A stretch of DNA of 22,411 nt. It comes from a virus. Location: IMG/VR virus record IMGVR_UViG_3300042197_003983, positions 1 through 22,411 of that record, one strand, 5' to 3'. The notes below the pieces were generated by a model that made no database searches, was not told the origin of the DNA, and worked only from the letters and a program-made list of their open reading frames with translations. This document shows positions 14,844 to 21,356 of the stretch, in pieces. Position numbers and translations under genes: made by a program. How positions within the stretch are numbered: position 1 is the stretch's first letter; the number at the start of each line of letters is the position of its first letter.

Positions 14844-15345
14844 CCACTTGCCCGTTTGTCTCGCTCTGTTCATTATACTGATGGAAGTTGTGTAAAGCCG
14901 CAAAATCCTGTAACCTGCGATGTGTCCAAGGATAGAACGGAATACCTTGGCATTTTTCAGATGCATGGTCTCTGCGCCCAGGATTGAGACGCCAATAGAT
15001 ACGGGCTGTGGGTTTGAGACAGTCTACCACTTTTCGTATCTGGCGTGAAATGATAGCATCATCACCAAAGTTTAGGCTACCCAGGCAGACCGCAACATCA
15101 AATTTCTTGCTAGCATGGAACTCCTCAATGGTCACACGAAAATCAGCTTCGTCTCGGGCCGGATCGATGCCTACCACATTCTGCACCAAGGTCTTGAAAG
15201 GATTGGCACCACAGCCCACATCTAACAACCATTCGTGGGGAAGGATTTTCGTGGCTATGGTGGCATAGGCGCTATAATTATAGGCATCCACACTGGGCTG
15301 CCAGTGATGTCGAAAATAATCGTTGAGGTATTCTTGATCATGCAT
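14815..15345 (-). CDS. SAM-dependent methyltransferase-like protein
   Basis: A 176-residue protein with class I methyltransferase motif I WLLDVGCGANPF (39-50), an acidic residue after the next strand (VVGIDPARD) and a motif IV-like FDVAVCLGSLNF. The C-terminal half (ARIYWRLNPGRRDH) is compatible with a small phage methyltransferase; the substrate is unknown. I chose ATG 15345, which places the start in a 12-base palindrome shared with the divergent gene at 15340; an upstream in-frame start at 15408 would add 21 residues but would run far into that gene. The 3' end overlaps the SGNH-like gene convergently. Confidence 0.8.
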   Translation of the reverse strand: MHDQEYLNDYFRHHWQPSVDAYNYSAYATIATKILPHEWLLDVGCGANPFKTLVQNVVGIDPARDEADFRVTIEEFHASKKFDVAVCLGSLNFGDDAIISRQIRKVVDCLKPTARIYWRLNPGRRDHASEKCQGIPFYPWTHRRLQDFAALHNFHQYNEQSETNGQVVRLYAEWHR

Positions 15346-15348
15346 GAT
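15337..15348. repeat. 12-base palindrome holding two divergent start codons
   Basis: ATCATGCATGAT is a perfect palindrome. The plus-strand membrane-protein gene starts at ATG 15340 and the minus-strand methyltransferase at ATG 15345, so both proteins begin Met-His-Asp. The two coding regions overlap head to head by six bases. Confidence 0.7.
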
Positions 15349-15567
15349 AAGACAGTGATAGTAAAATGGGCCAGTGCGGTAATCATACTTATAGCTATGG
15401 TATTCCATGTGCTAGGAATCACCCCTTGGAACAGTTTCCTGCAACTGATAGGCGCAGCTGGTTGGGTGTATGTGGGATACAAATGGAACGAAAAAGCCAT
15501 CATCTTGAATTTCCTGCCGCAGTTCGCTATCATCATTCCGGGATTGATCTATCTATGGCTCAAATGA
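15340..15567 (+). CDS. Small membrane protein, three predicted segments
   Basis: A 75-residue protein with hydrophobic stretches at about residues 9-27 (KWASAVIILIAMVFHVLGI), 32-45 (FLQLIGAAGWVYVG) and 56-74 (LNFLPQFAIIIPGLIYLWL). Small inner-membrane proteins of this pattern occur in T4-like phages of aquatic hosts; function unknown. A holin role is possible from size and topology but it is not next to the lysis genes. Longer in-frame extensions upstream lie opposite the methyltransferase gene and are unlikely. It ends in an ATGA overlap with the sulfotransferase-like gene, so both are coupled. Confidence 0.72.
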   Translation: MHDKTVIVKWASAVIILIAMVFHVLGITPWNSFLQLIGAAGWVYVGYKWNEKAIILNFLPQFAIIIPGLIYLWLK

Positions 15568-16145
15568 TCCTGCCCCAAAGGGTGTTCTTCGTGGGGGCTC
15601 CAGGCAGCCGCTGGAGTGGTATTGCGCAAAATATCGAGACTCTAGACGGATTCAATGTCACTGATCGAGACCCTCAACGCCAGTATGAGCATCATGGATT
15701 TACCGGACATATGGGTGCCTACTTTGGCACGGGATGGGAATTTGATCTCAGCCTCGATCCTGAAAATCTGGATCGCCCGTTCACGCACACCGCCGGCACA
15801 CGCATACTCAAGAGCCATGAATGGGCCTACCATCTGGACGAGATCCGCGCACGCTATCCTGATGACTGGATCATGCTGGTGCATCGTCCGGACATGAGCT
15901 GTTTCGCATGGTGGCACGAGGCCGGGGGCTTTACAATAAAATATCCAGATTATTTGCCCTATTATCGTGACTCGATAAATATGTTCGCAGAGATACAAAG
16001 GATGAACCAGAGTATGTTTGCATTCAGCCAGAAGCATGATCTTGCCTGGCATCACATATCATCATCTTGGATCGAAGCCACTTTTGGCCGGGCAGTGGAG
16101 CCCACGGTCCGTCTAGCAGACACCCTTGTGTGTTGTTTGAAGTAA
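15564..16145 (+). CDS. Sulfotransferase-like P-loop protein
   Basis: A 193-residue protein. RVFFVGAPGSRWSGI (6-20) is a phosphate-binding loop like the PAPS 5'-phosphosulfate loop; GTRILKSHEWAYHLDEIR (78-95) and IMLVHRPDMSCFAWWHEAGG (103-122) match the later core, where the Arg-Pro-Asp region corresponds to the 3'-phosphate-binding segment. The pattern GAYFGTGWEFD (51-61) recurs in a family known from cyanophages. It would move a sulfuryl group from PAPS to an unknown acceptor, if active. The ATG at 15564 overlaps the previous stop as ATGA; an ATG at 15555 is also possible. Confidence 0.75.
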   Translation: MILPQRVFFVGAPGSRWSGIAQNIETLDGFNVTDRDPQRQYEHHGFTGHMGAYFGTGWEFDLSLDPENLDRPFTHTAGTRILKSHEWAYHLDEIRARYPDDWIMLVHRPDMSCFAWWHEAGGFTIKYPDYLPYYRDSINMFAEIQRMNQSMFAFSQKHDLAWHHISSSWIEATFGRAVEPTVRLADTLVCCLK

Positions 16146-16164
16146 TCCTACAAGGAAACTAAAC

Positions 16165-17130
16165 ATGAAACGAGTAATAGCAACCCTGTTGCTGTGTGCC
16201 TCTGCGAGTGCATGGGCCTGGCAACCATCAAAACCTGTAACTGTGCTGATCGGATTTGCTCCAGGCAGCGGTAACGAAATGAGCTTCCGCGCTATGGCAC
16301 AACAAGTGGAAAAAACCACCGGGGCCACATTCGTGGTGGTCAATCAACCTGGAGCAGATGCAGCCATCAGCCTCAACAACTTGGTGGCAGCACGACCTGA
16401 TGGACATACTATCAATGTGGCTAGCCAGCAGGGCACCTGGGTCATGGCCGATGTAATTTCAAAAGACATAATCAAATTCACTCCAGAAAGTTTTGAATAC
16501 ACTCTCAATATCGCCAAGAGTCCTCTCGCGCTGATTGCCCCTGTCGACAGCACGGTCAACACGCCACAAGAATTCGTGCGGTTGATCGAATCCGGCACCA
16601 AGCAGGTCAACATAGCGGTAGGTGCCAGCAGCCATAAACTGGCCTATGAATATGTGATGTCGCATACCCGTGCCAAAAAAGACACCGTCGTTGCGGTCAA
16701 TTACAAAGGTCCGGCGCCAGCTGGAGTTGATGTAGCCGGAGGCCAAGTGGACTTTGGTATCATCCCTGCAGCCGTGGCCTACAACTTGGTCAAAGCCGGC
16801 AAAGTAAAGTACATCGGTCTTTTCGGTGAGCAACGATTGAACCGGATCCCGGATGTCCCACTAATGAATACCGTGGTACCTGGTGCCAATGTCTATGCCG
16901 GTTGGGGAATTTTGTTACCCGCTGGCACACATTCTGACATAATTAAATGGTATCATGAAAATTTCTTGCGCGCCATACGCACTCCAGAAGCGACCAAGTT
17001 CTTCGCGGAAAATCTCATGTTCGTGGAAGAACGCGAGCTCACCCCTGAGGGATACAAACGGAGCATGCTTGACCTGCGCCGAGTATGGTTGCCTATAGCG
17101 CAAAAGATGGACTTTGGAACATCAAAATAG
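16165..17130 (+). CDS. Tripartite tricarboxylate transporter binding protein (Bug/TctC family)
   Basis: A 321-residue periplasmic solute-binding protein of the usual family length. Residues 1-18 form a signal peptide (MKR, hydrophobic core, cleavage after ASAWA). The mature part has the family marks KPVTVLIGFAPGSGNEMSFR (24-43), VVVNQPGADAAISLN (58-72) and ARPDGHT, which form the carboxylate-binding pocket. Such proteins bind citrate, other dicarboxylates or similar acids for TctAB-type permeases; the membrane subunits are not in this window, so it would have to work with host permeases or act alone. AAGGAA (16152-16157) is a good ribosome-binding site. The family is very abundant in Betaproteobacteria. 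A phage copy is likely an auxiliary metabolic gene. Confidence 0.92.
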   Translation: MKRVIATLLLCASASAWAWQPSKPVTVLIGFAPGSGNEMSFRAMAQQVEKTTGATFVVVNQPGADAAISLNNLVAARPDGHTINVASQQGTWVMADVISKDIIKFTPESFEYTLNIAKSPLALIAPVDSTVNTPQEFVRLIESGTKQVNIAVGASSHKLAYEYVMSHTRAKKDTVVAVNYKGPAPAGVDVAGGQVDFGIIPAAVAYNLVKAGKVKYIGLFGEQRLNRIPDVPLMNTVVPGANVYAGWGILLPAGTHSDIIKWYHENFLRAIRTPEATKFFAENLMFVEERELTPEGYKRSMLDLRRVWLPIAQKMDFGTSK

Positions 17131-17137
17131 GACTGAT

Positions 17138-17974
17138 ATGACAGCACGACGCATCCTTATCATGGGCCTGCCTGGATCAGGCAAGACCTTCCTGGCCCAG
17201 GCCTTGAAGCAGTATATCGAGACTAATTCGGCATTTTTCCGGCCCCAGGCTGAAGCCTTGTACGGCAGCTATGCCATGGTGGAGTGGTTCAATGCCGACG
17301 ATGTTCGCAAACGCTTCAATGACTGGGACTTCAGCTCGGAAGGTCGCATAAGGCAGAGCCACAGGATGCGTGAGCTGGCGGATAAAAGTAACGCAGATTT
17401 CGTGATAGCGGATTTTGTCTGCCCGCTCACAGAGATGCGCAACAACTTCAAGGCCGATTGGTGCATCTGGGTAGATACCATAGAAGCCGGCAGGTACGAG
17501 GACACCAACCGTATGTTCGTACCGCCTGAGTTCTATGATTTCCGCATCACTGAACAGGCTGCAGAAAAGTGGTCGGAATTCATAGGCAATCACATCCTGG
17601 AAAATCGCCGTAGACCTAGGTTTGACTGGAAGGCACCCACTGTTGAGCAACTCGGTAGATGGCAACCTTGGCACGCTGGACACCGAGCATTATTTGAGAG
17701 ATTGATACAACGTACCGGACAGGTCTGTATCATGATACGTGACTGCCAAGGGTGGAATCAGTCAAATCCATTCTCTTGGAGTACAGTGAAAGATGCCATA
17801 CGCCGAGACCTAGATCCGCTCTATCAAGGACAATATGAAATATTAGTAGTTCCTAATATCACTCACATTGGATACGGTCGCGGAGTAGGCTACACGATAG
17901 AAGAAGAGAAGTTTGATGAATCTATTACAAGCATTTCAGGAACTGAGATACGCCGACAAATGGGACTGAAGTGA
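17138..17974 (+). CDS. Adenylylsulfate-kinase-like / nucleotidyltransferase fusion
   Basis: A 278-residue two-domain protein. The N-terminal domain has Walker A GLPGSGKT (10-17), WFNADDVRKRFNDWDFSSEG (50-69) and VIADFVCPLTEMR (89-101), a pattern close to APS kinase (CysC) and its phage relatives. The C-terminal domain is an HxGH nucleotidyltransferase: GRWQPWHAGH (173-182) and ISGTEIRR (266-273), as in NMN adenylyltransferase, cytidylyltransferases and, more distantly, ATP sulfurylase. Together they could produce activated nucleotides, perhaps PAPS for the sulfotransferase-like proteins nearby; substrate identity is not proven. Start ATG 17138 with TAGGA upstream; earlier in-frame ATG 17114 lies in the previous gene. 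A GTGA overlap joins it to the next gene. Confidence 0.82.
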   Translation: MTARRILIMGLPGSGKTFLAQALKQYIETNSAFFRPQAEALYGSYAMVEWFNADDVRKRFNDWDFSSEGRIRQSHRMRELADKSNADFVIADFVCPLTEMRNNFKADWCIWVDTIEAGRYEDTNRMFVPPEFYDFRITEQAAEKWSEFIGNHILENRRRPRFDWKAPTVEQLGRWQPWHAGHRALFERLIQRTGQVCIMIRDCQGWNQSNPFSWSTVKDAIRRDLDPLYQGQYEILVVPNITHIGYGRGVGYTIEEEKFDESITSISGTEIRRQMGLK

Positions 17975-18636
17975 GCCGAGAGCATGTTCGCTATCAGCAG
18001 GCTAAAAATTATATCCAAGCCTGTACTAACGGACCATTAACATATTTGCGCACTCTCAAAAATGCCAGCAGTTTTTTTTACAACAGTTTTACCGGCAGTT
18101 TAAGGTGGTGGCCAATCTCCTGGGCCGAAATACAATGGCACGAAACGCATGTTTTCTCGCATATCCAGGATCCGGTGGAACGGCGGCATAAGGGCATACT
18201 GGAGTACCTATTAATCACAAATTGTGAAGATCTATTGCTGGACACAAAGTTCCAGAGATTGATCAAACATGTACCTTGCATGGACGAACACACCGTGAGC
18301 CTGTTTGAAATGTATGGTTCATGGTGCCATAGCATTGATTGGATTCCTTTATATCCCGATCATGCCATGACCACAGCATTGACTGAAAAACTGCTGAAAG
18401 TTTACGGTCAACGCCTGTTTCCGTGGGATCATGCCGAAGCCAGGCCGGCCTCTGACAAAATGCGAGAACTGTGTCAACTGCTGCGAGATATCTGGATCGA
18501 TGCGGACCAAGGTTATCTTCCCGGGCACACTAAGGCATATCTATCGAGAGATTTGGATCTGTACGACAAAGTGATGTCAAAGTTCAATCCCCATGGTGAC
18601 CAATGGTCAAGTTGTTCATGGTTGAGACAAGAATAA
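17971..18636 (+). CDS. Sulfotransferase-like protein
   Basis: A 221-residue protein with GTG start overlapping the previous stop (GTGA). Residues 26-40 (LRTLKNASSFFYNSF) resemble the 5'-phosphosulfate loop (K-A-S/T) of carbohydrate sulfotransferases, and VFSHIQDPVERRHKGILEYL (61-80) resembles their 3'-phosphate motif (RxPxxRxxS), although the first Arg is replaced by Gln. DEHTVSLFEMYG and SIDWIPLYP are further recurring marks of this phage family. Direct coupling to the APS-kinase-like gene is the best contextual argument for a sulfation role. It could equally be a diverged non-catalytic relative. Confidence 0.72.
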   Translation: MSREHVRYQQAKNYIQACTNGPLTYLRTLKNASSFFYNSFTGSLRWWPISWAEIQWHETHVFSHIQDPVERRHKGILEYLLITNCEDLLLDTKFQRLIKHVPCMDEHTVSLFEMYGSWCHSIDWIPLYPDHAMTTALTEKLLKVYGQRLFPWDHAEARPASDKMRELCQLLRDIWIDADQGYLPGHTKAYLSRDLDLYDKVMSKFNPHGDQWSSCSWLRQE

Positions 18637-18641
18637 GATCA

Positions 18642-18872
18642 ATGGATCAAACCAAAACTGTCAACCGCTATCATATCCGGTACAATACCGCGCACGGTGA
18701 GACGGATCTGGTGTGGCGGGTGTTTGAAAACGGTCGGGAGCATCTAGTAAAAAACTTTGAGATACGAGTGCCCGTGCGCGGTGAATCCACCATGGAACAT
18801 GGCATACAAAAGTGGAATGTTGTGTGTGAAGGACACATGCAGATACGGGATGGCGTTGCTGTAATTGAATGA
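18642..18872 (+). CDS. Small conserved phage protein, unknown function
   Basis: A 76-residue protein starting at ATG 18642, five bases after the previous stop; an earlier in-frame ATG at 18603 would overlap the sulfotransferase-like gene. The core YHIRYNTAHGETDLVWRVFE (8-27) followed by EHLVKNFEIRVPV matches a kind of small hypothetical protein common in cyanophages. A beta-rich fold is suggested by alternating residues; no catalytic motif is seen. No function can be assigned. Confidence 0.78.
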   Translation: MDQTKTVNRYHIRYNTAHGETDLVWRVFENGREHLVKNFEIRVPVRGESTMEHGIQKWNVVCEGHMQIRDGVAVIE

Positions 18873-19124
18873 CAGTCGTATCCGTAGCATTGTCAAAACC
18901 CTGACCTGGCGAGTGGCAGTTTCGCCACTTTTCTCATAGCCTGGATCATAGGTGGCGATCTCGCCGTGGCAGGTACCATAGCAGTGATACAGATTATCGC
19001 CAACACTATCTTGTATCATTGCCATGAAAGGGTATGGAATTTGATCTCGTGGGGCCGGATAAATACTGCCACAAAGGAGATAGACGCATGCAACTCACAG
19101 AAAATTTCAGCCTCAACGAAATGA
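18865..19124 (+). pseudogene. Frameshifted DUF2061 membrane protein gene
   Basis: The first part, from a TTG at 18865, reads SRIRSIVKTLTWRVAV and then stops at 18937-18939. One frame over, from about 18924, reading continues ATFLIAWIIGGDLAVAGTI and YHCHERVWNLISWGRI to a stop at 19122-19124. Joined, they give the typical DUF2061 protein (RSxxKTxTWR, TFLIAW, a second membrane segment, HERxW). One base is missing, or a -1 shift is needed, between 18919 and 18926. A 6-bp hairpin (AGTGGC/GCCACT, 18912-18929) followed by TTTTC sits exactly there. No classic slippery heptamer is seen, so a true mutation or assembly error is likelier than programmed frameshifting. The 3' end overlaps the endolysin start. 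Confidence 0.82.
19060..19065 (+). promoter_or_regulatory. T4-like late promoter of the lysis genes, ATAAATACTG
   Basis: TAAATA followed by CTG, 22 bases before the ATG at 19088, with AAGGAG (19074-19079) between as a strong ribosome-binding site. It should drive endolysin and both spanins late in infection. Confidence 0.78.
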
Positions 19125-19552
19125 TCAAGAGCGAAACCGCACTACGACACGGTATCGATAACACACCGCCAGAAGATGTGATAGAAAATCTACGCACATT
19201 ATGCGAGCAGGTTCTGCAACCCTTGCGCACGGCCTACGGTCGTGGCATCAAGGTCAATTCGGGATATCGTTCACCAGATGTAAATGCAGCAGTGGGTGGA
19301 AGCCGTACTTCTGATCACTGCAAAGGCCAGGCCGCAGATATCGAGATTCCCGGCATACCCAATTACGATCTCGCAAAGTATATCGAGGATTATTTCCAGT
19401 ACACCCAGCTGATTTTGGAATTCTACACTCCGGGCATACCGGATTCGGGCTGGGTACATGTAAGTTACGATCCCAACAATCTCAAGAAACAGAGCCTCAC
19501 TGCCATGCGCGAAAACGGCAAGACCGTGTACAAACCAGGATTGCTGGCTTGA
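19088..19552 (+). CDS. M15-type peptidoglycan peptidase, probable endolysin
   Basis: A 154-residue protein of the Peptidase_M15_3 type. It begins LTENFSLNEMIKSETALRHG and has the family core IKVNSGYRSPDVNAAVGGSR (53-72), SDHCKGQAADIE (75-86) and GWVHVSYD (120-127). The His and Asp of SDHCKGQAAD and the His of GWVHVS fit zinc ligands. Such enzymes cut peptide stems of peptidoglycan (D-Ala-D-Ala or L-Ala-D-Glu). ATG 19088 is preferred over the in-frame ATG at 19034 because the late promoter and AAGGAG lie between them. The two spanin genes follow directly. Confidence 0.9.
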   Translation: MQLTENFSLNEMIKSETALRHGIDNTPPEDVIENLRTLCEQVLQPLRTAYGRGIKVNSGYRSPDVNAAVGGSRTSDHCKGQAADIEIPGIPNYDLAKYIEDYFQYTQLILEFYTPGIPDSGWVHVSYDPNNLKKQSLTAMRENGKTVYKPGLLA

Positions 19553-20031
19553 TCATAGGTATACTCCCCGCCATACGCATGATACTTGTCGTGGTGGTGG
19601 TCACGATCATCGCAGGTGGCCTCTACTATGTGATCAATCTCAAAGCAGATCTAGCCACCAGTGAGGCCAACAATCGCGAACTTGTGTCAGCCACCCGTGA
19701 ACAGAACCTGCTGATCGAACAGATGAAGCGAGATGTCACTGCCATACAACAGGCCAATGCCGATCTGCAAAACCAAGCCGAACGGCAACGCCGTGACGTC
19801 GAGGCCCTCAGCTCAAAATTCAGCAAGAGAGATTTCGGTGCCTTGGCAGCCGAACGCCCCGAGGCCGTGGAAAGGTCTGTGAACCGTGGCACAAAGAACG
19901 CTCTGCGCTGCCTGGAACTGGCAGCAGGTGCCCCACTCACAGACGAAGAAAAACAAGCCAAGACCCCCATGGAGGCCAATCGTGAATGTCCGAACCTTAT
20001 TGATCGCAATTACTCTGCCCCTGGTCCTTAG
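19549..20031 (+). CDS. Inner-membrane spanin (Rz-like)
   Basis: A 160-residue protein with an N-terminal membrane segment (about residues 10-30, MILVVVVVTIIAGGLYYVI) and a long Gln/Arg/Glu-rich coiled coil (about 31-95), the layout of an i-spanin that reaches through the periplasm. The C-terminal part has two cysteines (ALRCLEL and NRECPNL) usable for dimer bonds. It starts at TTG 19549 in a TTGA overlap with the endolysin; ATG 19579 is an alternative. Its last 50 bases overlap the outer-membrane spanin gene in another frame, a normal Rz/Rz1 arrangement. Together they fuse inner and outer membranes at lysis. Confidence 0.82.
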   Translation: MIIGILPAIRMILVVVVVTIIAGGLYYVINLKADLATSEANNRELVSATREQNLLIEQMKRDVTAIQQANADLQNQAERQRRDVEALSSKFSKRDFGALAAERPEAVERSVNRGTKNALRCLELAAGAPLTDEEKQAKTPMEANRECPNLIDRNYSAPGP

Positions 20032-20365
20032 TGGCTGTGGATCGTTTGGTTGGCGCAGCGTTGAGCCCATAGAGCTACACAAACGGGCGGTGGAACGCAC
20101 ACCACTTAATCTGCCGGATCCTGCACCTCCCAGGGCACGCGAAATGGAATGGATAATCATCACTCCCGACAATGCAGCAGCCACATGGCAACGACTGCGT
20201 GATGCCAACACCGATGTGGTGTTGTTCGCGCTCACAGATGATGGCTATGAGACCCTGGCTCTCACGATGGCCGAACTGCGCAACTTTATCGCCCAGCAGC
20301 GCGGTATCATCCTGAAATACCGAGAATATTACGAAACTAAAAAGGCAGATGAAGCAGCAAAGTGA
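19982..20365 (+). CDS. Outer-membrane lipoprotein spanin (Rz1-like)
   Basis: A 127-residue protein with GTG start at 19982 inside the 3' end of the i-spanin gene. The signal sequence VNVRTLLIAITLPLVLSGC ends in the lipobox LSGC with Cys19 as lipid-bearing residue. A proline-rich stretch (LNLPDPAPPRAREMEW) follows, and then a globular helical part (TPDNAAATWQRLRDANTDVV), which is longer than classic Rz1. An o-spanin is anchored in the outer membrane and binds the i-spanin, so the host is expected to have a Gram-negative envelope. No in-frame ATG gives the signal peptide, which supports the GTG start. Confidence 0.85.
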   Translation: MNVRTLLIAITLPLVLSGCGSFGWRSVEPIELHKRAVERTPLNLPDPAPPRAREMEWIIITPDNAAATWQRLRDANTDVVLFALTDDGYETLALTMAELRNFIAQQRGIILKYREYYETKKADEAAK

Positions 20366-21356
20366 TCTGCCGGTCATCAACAGCCACGACAGCTGGAGTC
20401 CGCTACAAGAAGCATGGTTGGGTGATGTGTACCCTGTAGAGTGGTACGAACATCTTGATGCTCCTGTGCGAGATGTTTTCCAGCGGCTGACCGAAATCAC
20501 ACAGCAAGATCTGGCCGCGATCCAGCAAACCCTGGAATCATTTGATGTCCTAGTGCAGAGACCCCGTTACCAACACATCGATCACTATCTGCGAGATGGC
20601 AATCTCATCAAGCCCGATATCTGTCCCCGAGACACTTGCTTGGTGGTAGGAAACTGCCTCATGTTGCCAGAGTCTTACCGGCCCTGGCAACACGCGATCA
20701 ACCAATACAGCCAGGACTCAAGATGCCAGATACAGCCCGGTTTCACTGGCACGATCAATGGTGCCAATGTTGTGAGGATTGGCCGAGACATCATCATTGA
20801 TCGCGACTGTTATGATTTTGAATATGACCATCGCTGGCCTGGGTATCGCGTACAAGTGGTCAGCAACGGCGGACACATGGATGGTTGCTTCGCCATCCTC
20901 AGGCCTGGTCTGATCTTGGCCAATCACTACTGGGACGATTATGAGCGCACCTTTCCTGGCTGGGAGATCATACGATTAGATGACCCTACCTATCATGCGG
21001 CACCCAGCACAGGTTATCAACAACCCTATCCGGTATACAACGGCAAGTTCTGGGATACCACTGTGGGCAATAACCGCAGTTTTAACCAGCATATCATAGA
21101 TCATGCCCTTGATTGGGTGGGTTGTTATACAGAAACCTATTTTGAACTCAATTGTTTAGTGATCGATCCTGCCAACGTGATCATGCTGGCAGAAAACCAA
21201 ACCTTGGCTGACACGCTGTACAGTCGCGGTATCACTGTGCATTGGGTGCCCTTCCGGGCGCGTAGTTTTTGGGATGGTGCTATGCACTGCCTCACTGTGG
21301 ACATCCGCCGGTTAAGCCAGATCACGGACTATTTCCCAGAGCGCGATGGCCATTAA
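20349..21356 (+). CDS. Glycine-amidinotransferase-like enzyme
   Basis: A 335-residue protein of the pentein-fold amidinotransferase family; length is near bacterial members. Aligned by eye to glycine amidinotransferase: INSHDSWSPLQEAWLGDVYP at the N-terminus, CPRDTCLVVGN (92-102), GANVVRIGRDII (138-149), HMDGCFAILRPGLILAN (176-192) and WDGAMHCLTVDIRR (308-321). His176, Asp178 and nucleophile Cys314 match the catalytic His, partner Asp and Cys. The catalytic Asp usually found in FDAAD/N is Asn137 here (TINGAN). The family moves an amidino group from arginine to an amine acceptor. Its acceptor is unknown. It overlaps the o-spanin gene by 17 bases and the next gene by 11. Confidence 0.86.
   Translation: MKQQSDLPVINSHDSWSPLQEAWLGDVYPVEWYEHLDAPVRDVFQRLTEITQQDLAAIQQTLESFDVLVQRPRYQHIDHYLRDGNLIKPDICPRDTCLVVGNCLMLPESYRPWQHAINQYSQDSRCQIQPGFTGTINGANVVRIGRDIIIDRDCYDFEYDHRWPGYRVQVVSNGGHMDGCFAILRPGLILANHYWDDYERTFPGWEIIRLDDPTYHAAPSTGYQQPYPVYNGKFWDTTVGNNRSFNQHIIDHALDWVGCYTETYFELNCLVIDPANVIMLAENQTLADTLYSRGITVHWVPFRARSFWDGAMHCLTVDIRRLSQITDYFPERDGH

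Noticed and set aside
15973-15978. TAAATA core (GATAAATATG) as a late promoter for the binding-protein gene at 16165
   Set aside because: It lies inside the sulfotransferase-like coding region about 190 bases before the start, lacks the CTG/CAG tail, and is likely chance.
18919-18926. Programmed -1 frameshift in the DUF2061 gene
   Set aside because: No X-XXY-YYZ slippery heptamer and no long stimulatory structure; a one-base deletion is simpler.
18912-18934. AGTGGC/GCCACT hairpin with TTTTC as a functional terminator before the lysis genes
   Set aside because: The stem is short and lies inside the DUF2061 coding sequence; recorded only as a feature of the frameshift site.
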